From positions 294,135-358,134 of the forward strand of contig JAVJTA010000007.1 of assembly GCA_040219135.1 (NCBI GenBank): a DNA stretch of 64,000 nt, given 5' to 3'. This DNA comes from UBA7803 sp040219135. GTDB lineage: Bacteria > Pseudomonadota > Gammaproteobacteria > Pseudomonadales > Azotimanducaceae. The notes under the pieces are model-generated. The model saw only the letters and a program-made list of their open reading frames with translations. It did no database searches and was not told where the DNA came from. Of the stretch, positions 7,474 through 15,080 are shown one piece after another. How positions within the stretch are numbered: position 1 is the first letter of the stretch; each line of letters starts with the position of its first letter. The position numbers were made by a program, and so were the translations under genes.

Positions 7474-8544
7474 GTGAAATTCCAGACCCTGCATGAAATC
7501 GTCAGGCGCGGGCGCGCCAACGTGAATCGCAATCACTGGGATTACCTGGTCGGCGGCGCCGACAGCGAGACGTCCCTGCGGCGCAACCGCCAGGCGCTGG
7601 ACAGCCTCGCCTACCGGCCCAGGGTGCTCACCGACGTCAGCGGCATCGACGCCGCGACCACGCTGCTCGGTACGCCGTTGCGCATCCCCGTGGTGCTGGC
7701 GCCCATCGGCTCGCTGCAGGTCTTCGATCCGGGCGGTGGAGCGAGCGCAGCCGAGGCGGCGCGGGAGTTCGGTACTCTGCAGATCCTCAGTTCGGTCTGT
7801 CTCCCGGACTTCGAGGCGGTGGCGGCTGCCGTGCCCGGCCCGCGCATCTACCAGCTCTACCTGATGGGCGACCAGGCGTGGATGGACGATGTCATCGCCC
7901 GCGCCATCGACGCCGGCTACACCGGCTTCTGCCTCACCGCCGACACCCAGGTCTACTCACGGCGCGAGCGTGACATCCTCAAGGGCTTCGTGCCGCCGTC
8001 GGGCAGCCGGGCCGGGGCCAGTGACTTCGGCTATCAGGCGCAGATGACCTGGGACACCGTCGCCCACGTCAAGGATCGCTTCGACATTCCGCTGCTGGTG
8101 AAGGGCGTGGCGACGGCAGAGGACGCCGCGCGCTGTGTGGAGCTTGGCGTGGACGTGGTCTACGTCTCCAATCACGGCGGCCGCCAGCTCGACCATACGC
8201 GCGGCTGCATCGACTGCCTGGACGAGGTCGTCGGCGCCGTGGCCGGGCGTGCGCCGGTGCTGGTGGACGGGGGCTTCATGCGCGGCGCCGACGTGGTCAA
8301 GGCGCTGTGTCTGGGCGCCACGGCGGTGGGCCTGGGCCGGCTCGAGGCGCTGGCGCTTGCCGCCGGCGGCCCCGCGGCGCTGGTCCGCGCCCTGGAGATC
8401 CTCGAACACGAGATCCGCACCACCATGGGGCTGCTCGGCGCCGGCAGCCTGGCCGCGCTCCGTGCGGACCTGCTGACGGCCGCCGTGCCGGTGAATCCCC
8501 CGGGCATACTGAGCGCGTTTCCGCTTCTCGACGAGGGCTACTAG
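7474..8544 (+). CDS. FMN-dependent alpha-hydroxy-acid dehydrogenase (LldD/glycolate oxidase family)
   Basis: Oxidises an L-2-hydroxy acid to the 2-keto acid using FMN, 356 aa, TIM barrel. Typical features are YRPRVLTDVSG near residue 47, APIG in the first phosphate or FMN segment near residue 77, QLYLMGD near residue 127, LLVKGVATAEDA near residue 208, and the active-site VSNHGGRQLD (His plus Arg) near residue 231. GTG 7474 follows GGGGAGG by 5 nt, a better start than the in-frame GTG at 7468, which overlaps that Shine-Dalgarno. Substrate unknown (lactate, mandelate or glycolate). Divergent from the FAD reductase. Confidence 0.88.
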   Translation: MKFQTLHEIVRRGRANVNRNHWDYLVGGADSETSLRRNRQALDSLAYRPRVLTDVSGIDAATTLLGTPLRIPVVLAPIGSLQVFDPGGGASAAEAAREFGTLQILSSVCLPDFEAVAAAVPGPRIYQLYLMGDQAWMDDVIARAIDAGYTGFCLTADTQVYSRRERDILKGFVPPSGSRAGASDFGYQAQMTWDTVAHVKDRFDIPLLVKGVATAEDAARCVELGVDVVYVSNHGGRQLDHTRGCIDCLDEVVGAVAGRAPVLVDGGFMRGADVVKALCLGATAVGLGRLEALALAAGGPAALVRALEILEHEIRTTMGLLGAGSLAALRADLLTAAVPVNPPGILSAFPLLDEGY

Positions 8545-8567
8545 TAGCCGGTAGTAGCCGGTAAGGA

Positions 8568-8948
8568 TCATTTCTGGATCGCTGAGGCCGCCTGCAGCGG
8601 CAGGCTGGTGGTGGACTTCATCTCCGACATGGCGATGTTCGAGTGCACCTCCTGCACCCCGGGAAGCTGCGACAGGGTCTCGAAGAAGAAGCGCTCGTAG
8701 GCCTGAACGTCGCGCACCACGATGCGCAGAAGAAAGTCCATGTCACCCATCAGAGTGAAGCACTCCTGAACCTCCGCACGGCCGCGGATCGCCTCGGCGA
8801 AGGCCGGCAGCGAGCGGCGTCCGTGGGCGTTGAGCTTCACCAGCGCGAACACCAGCACGTCGAGTTCTAATTTTTGGTTACGCGAGAGAAATTCTGCGAA
8901 ACAATTTCGGCGAACGGGGGCTACGATGGGACGGTCACGAGGTCCCAT
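8568..8948 (-). pseudogene. Lrp/AsnC-type ligand-binding domain without its HTH
   Basis: From about residue 30 the product matches the C-terminal RAM domain of Lrp/AsnC regulators: VLVFALVKLNAHGRR, a CFTLMGDMDFLLRIVV stretch, and a final AMSEMKSTTSLPL. The first 25-30 residues are unrelated and only about 45 bp separate the frame from the leucine-dehydrogenase-like start, so there is no room for the usual 60-residue HTH. It is either a truncated regulator or a stand-alone RAM protein; the start codon is uncertain (ATG 8948 is the longest choice). Lrp genes next to branched-chain amino-acid dehydrogenases are common, which favours truncation of a former local regulator. Confidence 0.6.
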
Positions 8949-8965
8949 GGGCAGTACCGGGCTTC

Positions 8966-8987
8966 CACGGGCAGATCACGGGCAGAT
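8966..8987 (+). repeat. Perfect tandem duplication of an 11-bp unit
   Basis: Two adjacent copies of CACGGGCAGAT just upstream of the leucine-dehydrogenase-family start. It looks like a slippage product and lies where the missing part of the Lrp gene or its promoter would be expected. Confidence 0.7.
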
Positions 8988-8992
8988 AGCGC

Positions 8993-10093
8993 ATGCAGGT
9001 TTTCGAAGCAGGTCACGAGCAGGTCGTCATCCGCGAAGACGCTGCCACCGGGCTGCGCGCGATCATCGCCCTGCACAGCACGGTGCTGGGGCCGGCGGCG
9101 GGCGGCTGTCGACACTGGGTCTATCCGGATGCCGCCAGCGCCCTGGACGACGCGCTGCGTCTGTCGCGGGGTATGACCTTCAAAAACGCCCTGGCGGACA
9201 TTCCCTTCGGCGGCGGCAAGAGCGTCATTCTTGGCGCACGCAGTGGCGCACGCAGTGGCGCCGGCGGCCGCGCTCCGCTGACCGAGCCGCAACTGGAGAC
9301 CTTCGGCACCTGGATCGAGGCGTTGAACGGCCGCTACCTCACCGCAGAGGACGTCGGCATCAGCGTCGACGACATGCGCGTGGTGGCGCGCACCACCCGC
9401 TACGTCTCCGGGCTCGGTACCTCGGGTCTCGGCGGCGACCCGTCGCCGCGTACCGCGGAAGGGGTTTTCAACGGTATCCGGGCCGCGGTCCGAACGCGAC
9501 TCGGCACGGATGACCTCGCCGGGGTGCGGGTGGCCGTGCAGGGTCTCGGCAACGTCGGCTGGAACCTGGCCGAGCGGCTGCGCGAGCACGGCGCCGAGCT
9601 TTGGGTGGCCGATATCGCAGAGGATCGGGTGCAGCGCGCCGAGTCCGAGCTCGGCGCCCGGGCCCTCGCCGTGGACGAGGTGCTCCGCGCCGAGGTCGAC
9701 GTGGTCGCGCCCTGCGCCCTCGGCGGCGCGCTCACGGGCGACACCGTGGCGGCGCTGCGCGCGTCAATCGTGGCGGGGGCCGCCAACAACCAGCTCGCCA
9801 GCGACGACGTCGGGGAGCTGCTTTCCGAGCGGGGAGTGCTGTACGCACCGGACTATGTGATCAACGCCGGCGGCGTGATCAGCATTGCCGCCGAGTATCT
9901 CCGTCTCTCCGATCCGGCCTGGGTCGACTCGCGGATTGCCGGCATCGCCGAGCGCCTCGAGGCGATCTTCCGGCGCGCCGCCGCCAGCGGCGAGCCGACC
10001 AGTCGCATCGCCGACGCCATGGCCGGGGAGCGCCTCGAGCGGGCGCGGCCGGGCTATCCCGGACCCTCGACGGCGGCCTTATCGGGCCAGTAG
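8993..10093 (+). CDS. Leu/Phe/Val dehydrogenase family amino-acid dehydrogenase
   Basis: NAD-dependent oxidative deamination of a branched-chain or aromatic amino acid, 366 aa. The catalytic Lys is in MTFKNALADIPFGGGKS near residue 63; the dinucleotide motif is QGLGNVGWNLA near residue 184; AGAANNQL and NAGGVIS near residues 262 and 290 are characteristic. A duplicated ARSG segment (12-bp tandem repeat) sits in a loop near residue 82. ATG 8993 lacks a strong Shine-Dalgarno. The last 40 bp overlap the convergent acyl-CoA synthetase gene. Leucine is the likely substrate class, but specificity is not decided by what I can see. Confidence 0.85.
   Translation: MQVFEAGHEQVVIREDAATGLRAIIALHSTVLGPAAGGCRHWVYPDAASALDDALRLSRGMTFKNALADIPFGGGKSVILGARSGARSGAGGRAPLTEPQLETFGTWIEALNGRYLTAEDVGISVDDMRVVARTTRYVSGLGTSGLGGDPSPRTAEGVFNGIRAAVRTRLGTDDLAGVRVAVQGLGNVGWNLAERLREHGAELWVADIAEDRVQRAESELGARALAVDEVLRAEVDVVAPCALGGALTGDTVAALRASIVAGAANNQLASDDVGELLSERGVLYAPDYVINAGGVISIAAEYLRLSDPAWVDSRIAGIAERLEAIFRRAAASGEPTSRIADAMAGERLERARPGYPGPSTAALSGQ
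9233..9256 (+). repeat. 12-bp tandem repeat inside the amino-acid dehydrogenase gene
   Basis: Two perfect copies of GGCGCACGCAGT followed by a partial third (GGCGCC), encoding GARSGARSGA. In frame, so length variation would not break the gene. Confidence 0.75.
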
Positions 10094-11580
10094 GGCCGTT
10101 TCAACGATTCCTTGTACAGCTTGCCGGTCTGGTGCCGGGGCAGCGCGTCGTGGAAGTCGATGCTTCGCGGACACTTCAGGTGGGCAAGGCGTTTCCGGCA
10201 GTAGTCGATGAGCGCTTGCGCGCCGATGCGCGCGCCGTCGCTGAGTTCCACGGCGGCCTTGACCGACTCGCCGAACTCCGGGTCTGGAATGCCGAACACC
10301 GCGGCGTCGCGCACGGCCGGATGGCTGACCAGCACGTCTTCGACCTCGCGTGGATAGATGTTCACGCCGCCGGAGATGATCATGTGCGAGGCGCGGTCGG
10401 TGAGGTACAGATAGCCCTCGTCGTCCAGGTGGCCGATGTCGCCCAGCGTCGACCAGCCGCGAGCGTCGAAGGCGGCCGCTGTCTTGTCCGGATCCTTGTA
10501 GTACTCGAAGCGCGGGCCGCCGGAGAAGAACACCCGTCCGGTCTGTCCCGGCGGCAGCTCGCGGCCTTCGGCATCGACGACGTGCACGTCGCCCAGCAGC
10601 GGCCGGCCCACCGAGCCGGGGTGGCGCAGCCACTCCTCGGGTCCGATGGCGGTCTGACCGTTGCCCTCGGTACCCGAGTAGTACTCGTGAATGATGGGGC
10701 CCCACCAGTCGAGCATCTGTCGCTTGATGTCCGGCGGGCAGGGCGCGGCGGCATGGATCGCGAGGCGGTGGCTGGAAAGATCGTAACGCCGCCGCTCGGC
10801 CTCGGGCAGCCGCAGCAGGCGCACGAACATCGTCGGCACCCACTGGCTGTGCGTGATCGCGTGGTGCTCGATCAGCCGCAAGCTGTCCGCGGCGTCGAAG
10901 CGCGGCATGATCACGCAGGTGCCGCCGCAGCGCTGCACCATGTTGTTGTAGCGCAACGGTGCCGAGTGATACAGCGGCGCGGTCGACAGGTAGACGGTGT
11001 CCGGGCCGATGTCGTGCAGCGCCACGCGCCGCTGGAACAGCGCCGACGTGGTGTTGAGCGGCGCGCCGGGTCGGGCCGCGCGCACCCCTTTCGGACGGCC
11101 GGTGGTGCCCGACGAGTAGAGCATCTCGGCGCCCTCGGCGGCATCCGCCGGCAGCGTCGCCGGCTCCGCCGCCACCCGCTCCGCCCACTGATCGATGTCC
11201 ACGACGATGGCCTGGGGAGCGGCCGCGATCTTGTCGCGTTGGCTGGCGTGGACGACCAGCGCCCGGGCGTCGCAGTCGTCGAGGATGTGCTGAACCTCGG
11301 CGCGCTGGAACTGCACGCTGATCGGCGTGTAGTAGAGCCCGGCAAGCTGGGCGGCCCAGTGTACGGCGGGAGAGAGTGGATGATTCGGTGTGAGCACGGC
11401 GATGCCGTCACCGGTTTTGAGGCCGAGCGCGCGCAGCAGCCGCGCCCCACGCATGGCCAGTTCCGCGAGCTGCGCGTAGCTCACGGCGATATCGTCGAAG
11501 ACCCAGGCGGGTTTGTCAGGGAATTCCCCGGCCCAGTGCAGCGGGCCGGCCCAGCGCGCCGTGGAGGCGTCGGCCGCCAT
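10054..11580 (-). CDS. AMP-dependent acyl-CoA synthetase/ligase
   Basis: ANL-superfamily enzyme that activates a carboxylic acid to acyl-AMP and then acyl-CoA, 508 aa. Motifs in order: the phosphate loop LYSSGTTGRPKGV near residue 155, STAPLYHSAP near residue 198, YYSGTEGNGQ near residue 297, the GWSTLGDIGHLDDEGY motif near residue 385, and a C-terminal catalytic Lys in the RHQTGKLYKESL segment near residue 487. No signal or membrane segment. ATG 11580 is preferred over the TTG one codon upstream. Its 3' end overlaps the dehydrogenase gene by 40 bp tail to tail. Fatty, cyclic or aromatic acids are all possible substrates. Confidence 0.9.
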   Translation of the reverse strand: MAADASTARWAGPLHWAGEFPDKPAWVFDDIAVSYAQLAELAMRGARLLRALGLKTGDGIAVLTPNHPLSPAVHWAAQLAGLYYTPISVQFQRAEVQHILDDCDARALVVHASQRDKIAAAPQAIVVDIDQWAERVAAEPATLPADAAEGAEMLYSSGTTGRPKGVRAARPGAPLNTTSALFQRRVALHDIGPDTVYLSTAPLYHSAPLRYNNMVQRCGGTCVIMPRFDAADSLRLIEHHAITHSQWVPTMFVRLLRLPEAERRRYDLSSHRLAIHAAAPCPPDIKRQMLDWWGPIIHEYYSGTEGNGQTAIGPEEWLRHPGSVGRPLLGDVHVVDAEGRELPPGQTGRVFFSGGPRFEYYKDPDKTAAAFDARGWSTLGDIGHLDDEGYLYLTDRASHMIISGGVNIYPREVEDVLVSHPAVRDAAVFGIPDPEFGESVKAAVELSDGARIGAQALIDYCRKRLAHLKCPRSIDFHDALPRHQTGKLYKESLKRPYWPDKAAVEGPG

Positions 11581-11599
11581 CAACGGCCGCCGCGGCGCA

Positions 11600-11935
11600 T
11601 CAGGACTTGCCGCCGTCCCGGGGCAGGGGCAGGGGGAACGGGGTGACGTTGCCGCCCTTGCTGTCGGTGACCTTGGCCACGCCTTCCTTGTCCACCTCGT
11701 CGATGCGGATCACCGAGTGCAGGGGGATGAAGCTGCGCTGCACGCCCTCGAACTCGCTGCGCAGCTTCTCCTCGCTCGGGTCGATGACCATGTTGCTGCG
11801 GCTGCCGAAGACGTAGTCCTCGACCTCGATGAAGCCGTACAGATCGCTCTGATAGATGGCCCGGGCGTACAGCTCGTAGATCTGGCCCTGGTTGTGGAAC
11901 AGCACTTTGTACATCTGCTTGCGATTGTCGGTCAT
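11600..11935 (-). CDS. DUF1820 family protein
   Basis: 111 aa, no assigned function. The sequence matches the conserved gammaproteobacterial DUF1820 family: YKVLFHNQGQIYELYA at residues 9-24, then VEDYVFG and FIPLHSVIRIDEV. The central IPLHSVIRIDEV segment resembles a small beta-rich RNA- or protein-binding fold, but that is only an impression. It is divergent from miaB and upstream of, and perhaps cotranscribed with, the acyl-CoA synthetase gene 19 nt away. A promoter with TTGCAT and TATATA elements faces it. Confidence 0.82.
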   Translation of the reverse strand: MTDNRKQMYKVLFHNQGQIYELYARAIYQSDLYGFIEVEDYVFGSRSNMVIDPSEEKLRSEFEGVQRSFIPLHSVIRIDEVDKEGVAKVTDSKGGNVTPFPLPLPRDGGKS

Positions 11936-11963
11936 GAATGGCCATCCGAAGGTCTGACTCGGG

Positions 11964-12002
11964 TATATAGAGGTGTCTGGGCAAAATGCAAGTCTCTATA
12001 AT
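11964..12002. promoter_or_regulatory. Divergent promoter region between DUF1820 gene and miaB
   Basis: On the plus strand there is a perfect TATAAT at 11997-12002, 46 nt before the miaB GTG, with a poor -35. On the minus strand TTGCAT (11991-11986) and TATATA (11969-11964) are separated by 16 bp and point at the DUF1820 gene. Confidence 0.5.
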
Positions 12003-12047
12003 CCGCGCCTCCGCAGACGCGCGTCCGGAGACAGGACGGAATCGCAG

Positions 12048-13403
12048 GTGTCGAAGAAGCTATTCATCAAGACTCACGGCTGCCAGATGAACGAGTACGA
12101 CTCGTCGCGCATGGCCGACGTGCTGCGCGCCAGCCACGGTTATGAGCTCGTCGCCAGCGCCGACGCGGCCGACGTGATTCTGCTCAACACCTGCTCGATC
12201 CGCGAGAAAGCCCAGGAGAAGGTGTTCCACCAGCTCGGCCGCTGGAAGGGACTGAAAGCCGCGCGACCCGACCTGGTGATTGGCGTCGGCGGCTGCGTCG
12301 CCAGCCAGGAGGGCGCCGAGATCCAGCGCCGCGCGCCCTACGTCGACGTGGTGTTCGGTCCTCAGACCCTGCACCGGCTGCCGCAGCTGGTCGACGCGGC
12401 GACCGCGCCGGCGTCGGCATCGCAGCGCCTGCGCCTGGTCGACGTGACGTTCCCCGAGATCGAAAAGTTCGACCACCTGCCGGCGCCGCGCTCCGACGGC
12501 CCGTCGGCGTTCGTGTCGGTAATGGAGGGCTGCAGCAAGTACTGCAGCTTCTGTGTGGTGCCGTACACCCGGGGGGAGGAGGTCAGCCGGCCGGTGGCCG
12601 ACGTCATGCGCGAGATCGTCCAGCTCGCCGGCCAGGGGGTGCGCGAAATCAATCTGCTCGGCCAGAACGTCAACGCCTACCGCGGTCCCATCGACGACGA
12701 CGTGGCCGATCTGGCGGAGCTGATTCACTACGTCGCCGAGGTGGAAGGCATCGAGCGCATCCGTTTCACCACCTCGCACCCGGTGGAGTTCAGCGACAGC
12801 CTGATCGAGGCGTTTGCCGAGGTGCCGGCGCTGGTGGACCATCTGCACCTTCCGGTGCAGTCCGGATCGGACCGGATCCTAGGGCGCATGAAGCGCGGTC
12901 ACACGGCGGCCGACTACCGCGAGCGCATTGCCGCGCTGCGCCGGATCCGACCCGGTATCAGCCTGTCCTCCGACTTCATCGTCGGCTTCCCCGGCGAGAC
13001 CGATCGGGACTTCGAGGACACCATGGCGCTGATCGAGGACATTGGCTTCGACACGTCGTTCAGCTTCATCTACAGCGCGCGCCCGGGCACGCCGGCGGCG
13101 GCGCTCCCGGACCCGACCCCCGAGACGGTGAAGAAACAGCGCCTCGAGCGGCTGCAGGGGCGGATCCGCGACCAGGCCGATCGGATTTCCGCCGCCATGG
13201 TGGGAACCCGTCAGCGGGTGCTGGTGACCGGGCTCGCAAAACGGCCCCTGGCCCCCGGCCGCGCGGGTGCCGTGAGCCTGTCCGGGCGCACGGAAAACAA
13301 CCGGATCGTCAATTTCCTGGCGCCGGATGGGGCCTCGATCGGCGGCTTTGCCGACGTGCACATCGACGAGGCGCTGCCCAACTCGCTGCGTGGCCACGCC
13401 TGA
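12048..13403 (+). CDS. miaB: tRNA-2-methylthio-N6-dimethylallyladenosine synthase MiaB
   Basis: Radical-SAM methylthiotransferase acting on i6A37 of tRNAs, 451 aa. The auxiliary cluster ligands are Cys12 (HGCQMN), Cys49 (NTCSIRE) and Cys83 (GGCVA). The radical-SAM CxxxCxxC ligands are Cys162, Cys166 and Cys169 (CSKYCSFC). A TRAM domain closes the protein (from about residue 375). The GTG at 12048 is chosen because homology begins there; the frame is open 25 codons further up. It is first gene of the conserved miaB-phoH-ybeY-corC-lnt order, though phoH also has its own promoter. Confidence 0.96.
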   Translation: MSKKLFIKTHGCQMNEYDSSRMADVLRASHGYELVASADAADVILLNTCSIREKAQEKVFHQLGRWKGLKAARPDLVIGVGGCVASQEGAEIQRRAPYVDVVFGPQTLHRLPQLVDAATAPASASQRLRLVDVTFPEIEKFDHLPAPRSDGPSAFVSVMEGCSKYCSFCVVPYTRGEEVSRPVADVMREIVQLAGQGVREINLLGQNVNAYRGPIDDDVADLAELIHYVAEVEGIERIRFTTSHPVEFSDSLIEAFAEVPALVDHLHLPVQSGSDRILGRMKRGHTAADYRERIAALRRIRPGISLSSDFIVGFPGETDRDFEDTMALIEDIGFDTSFSFIYSARPGTPAAALPDPTPETVKKQRLERLQGRIRDQADRISAAMVGTRQRVLVTGLAKRPLAPGRAGAVSLSGRTENNRIVNFLAPDGASIGGFADVHIDEALPNSLRGHA

Positions 13404-13430
13404 TCGGTTGCGGCGCCACGTATTCTTCAT

Positions 13431-13458
13431 TTGACACCTAGGGCATGACCCATATGCT
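13431..13458 (+). promoter_or_regulatory. Sigma70-type promoter of phoH-ybeY-corC-lnt
   Basis: Perfect -35 TTGACA at 13431-13436, 16-bp spacer, -10 TATGCT at 13453-13458. The predicted start of transcription is about 13464-13466, only 22-24 nt before the TTG of phoH and right at an ATG that opens an 8-codon frame. Confidence 0.6.
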
Positions 13459-13464
13459 ACGAAC

Positions 13465-13491
13465 ATGTCCATCGCACAGGGCCGCCATTGA
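13465..13491 (+). other. Possible 8-codon leader frame overlapping the phoH start
   Basis: ATG at 13465 opens MSIAQGRH and ends with TGA at 13489-13491, which overlaps the TTG start of phoH (TTGA). It sits at the expected transcription start, so it would be leaderless. It may couple translation into phoH, which has no good Shine-Dalgarno. It could equally be chance. Confidence 0.3.
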
Positions 13492-14624
13492 GCCAGGATC
13501 CATCCCGCGTGGTCGCTCTGACCAGCAAAGTCATCCTCGAACCTGACGACTCCAAACGTCTAGCCGCCTTGTGCGGGCCCTTCGATCAGAATCTGAAGCA
13601 CCTGGAAAAGCGCCTCGGGGTGAACATCCGCAATCGCGGCAACGTGTTTCAGGTCAACGGTCCGGAACCGCGGCTCAAGGCCGCGAGCGCGCTGCTGTCG
13701 CAGCTGTACCGGGAGACCGCGCATCGGGACAGCATCGATCCGGACGTGGTCCACCTGTATCTGCAGGACTCCGGCGTCGACGAGCTGCTCGCCCGGGCAG
13801 ACCGGGCCGAGTCGGAATCCGCCGGCGACGGCACCGTGATCCACACCGGCCGCAAGACCGTCATGCCGCGTGGCGCCAACCAGGTCGGCTACGTCGCCAA
13901 CATCCGCGAGCACGACGTCAATTTCGGCATCGGACCGGCGGGTACCGGCAAGACCTATCTGGCTGTGGCCTGCGCCGTGGAGGCCCTGGAAAGCCAGCGC
14001 GTGAGCCGGATCCTGCTGGTGCGCCCGGCGGTGGAGGCGGGCGAGAAGCTCGGCTTTCTGCCCGGCGATCTGGCCCAGAAGATCGATCCCTACCTGCGGC
14101 CGCTGTACGACGCGCTGTACGAAATGATGGGGGTGGAACGGGTACACAAGTACATCGAGCGCAACGTCATCGAGGTGGCGCCGCTGGCCTACATGCGCGG
14201 GCGCACCCTCAACAACGCCTTCATCATTCTCGACGAGAGCCAGAACACCACCATCGAGCAGATGAAGATGTTCCTCACCCGGATCGGCTTTTCGTCCACC
14301 GCGGTGATCACCGGCGACATTACCCAGATCGATCTGCCGAAAGGCCAGAAGTCGGGGCTGGTGAACGTGCGCGGCGTGCTGCGCGACATCGAAGGTATCA
14401 GTTTCACGCATTTCAGCTCCCGCGACGTTGTGCGACATCCGCTGGTGCAGAAGATCGTCGAGGCCTATGCCGCGTACCAGGAACCGGTGGCGGCAAGCGA
14501 GCGTGACGGCGACCGGGGTCCCGGCGACCGGGGTCCCGGCGACCGGCGTCCCGGTGACCGGCGTCCCGGCGATCGGCTTCCCGGCGACCGGCGTCCCGGC
14601 GACCGCGACCGCAATGCCGGTTGA
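13488..14624 (+). CDS. phoH: PhoH family ATPase (YbeZ type)
   Basis: P-loop ATPase linked to RNA metabolism and ribosome maturation with YbeY, 378 aa. Walker A is GPAGTGKTY near residue 150; Walker B with FIILDESQNT is near residue 245; an ITGDITQIDLP segment follows near residue 283. The C-terminus is extended by a low-complexity tail of seven five-residue units of GDRxP type (bases 14508-14612), not found in usual PhoH. The start is TTG 13488; GTG 13509 is an alternative. It overlaps ybeY by 11 nt, and the ybeY ATG falls just after the repeat. Confidence 0.93.
   Translation: MSQDPSRVVALTSKVILEPDDSKRLAALCGPFDQNLKHLEKRLGVNIRNRGNVFQVNGPEPRLKAASALLSQLYRETAHRDSIDPDVVHLYLQDSGVDELLARADRAESESAGDGTVIHTGRKTVMPRGANQVGYVANIREHDVNFGIGPAGTGKTYLAVACAVEALESQRVSRILLVRPAVEAGEKLGFLPGDLAQKIDPYLRPLYDALYEMMGVERVHKYIERNVIEVAPLAYMRGRTLNNAFIILDESQNTTIEQMKMFLTRIGFSSTAVITGDITQIDLPKGQKSGLVNVRGVLRDIEGISFTHFSSRDVVRHPLVQKIVEAYAAYQEPVAASERDGDRGPGDRGPGDRRPGDRRPGDRLPGDRRPGDRDRNAG
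14508..14612 (+). repeat. Seven tandem 15-bp units at the phoH 3' end
   Basis: Imperfect repeats of the type GGCGACCGGCGTCCC encode GDRGP/GDRRP/GDRLP in phoH. In the ybeY frame they would read PATGV repeats upstream of the chosen ATG. Units differ at one or two bases. Confidence 0.85.
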
Positions 14625-14997
14625 CGTGCAGCTGGTAACCGCCATCCCCACACCCGCCGCCGCCGCCATCCGACGCTGGGCGCAGACGACCCTCGAACGC
14701 GCGCCGCGCGCGGACGGTGGCCGGCTCAGTGCCGCGCCCGCCGAGGTCTGCGTGCGGGTGGTGGACGAGGCCGAGATGCGCCAGCTCAACCGCGACTACC
14801 GGCACCAGGACCGGCCGACCAACGTCCTGAGCTTTCCCGCCGCAATTGAACTGCCGGACTCCGTCGTCTGGGGTGACGTGGTGGTGTGCGCGCCGGTGGT
14901 GGCCGCGGAGGCCGAGGTCCAGAACAAGGCCTATGCGGACCATTTCGCTCATATGGTGGTGCATGGCGTTCTGCATCTTTTGGGGTACGATCACTAA
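14614..14997 (+). CDS. ybeY: Endoribonuclease YbeY, ended early by an in-frame TAA
   Basis: Zinc-dependent RNase of 16S rRNA maturation, 127 aa to the first stop. It has the TNVLSFP motif near residue 70 and the metal motif HxxxHxxLHLLGYDH-type ending with three His at the C-terminus. TAA at 14995-14997 follows directly after GYDH. Reading on in the same frame gives 28 more codons (TDAEASAMEELER..., DPYGEG) that look like a normal YbeY C-terminal helix and stop at 15082-15084, overlapping the corC start as ATGA. So the ancestral gene was 14614-15084. The TAA most simply reflects CAA or GAA changed to TAA, a sequencing error, or readthrough. Confidence 0.88.
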   Translation: MPVDVQLVTAIPTPAAAAIRRWAQTTLERAPRADGGRLSAAPAEVCVRVVDEAEMRQLNRDYRHQDRPTNVLSFPAAIELPDSVVWGDVVVCAPVVAAEAEVQNKAYADHFAHMVVHGVLHLLGYDH

Positions 14998-15080
14998 ACC
15001 GATGCCGAGGCGTCGGCGATGGAAGAATTAGAAAGAGGGATACTGGATCGCTTCGGTGTGGGCGATCCGTACGGGGAAGG

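Noticed and set aside
9601..11646. 681-codon plus-strand frame
   Set aside because: Low-complexity Arg/Gly-rich translation antisense to the acyl-CoA synthetase, whose product shows clear motifs.
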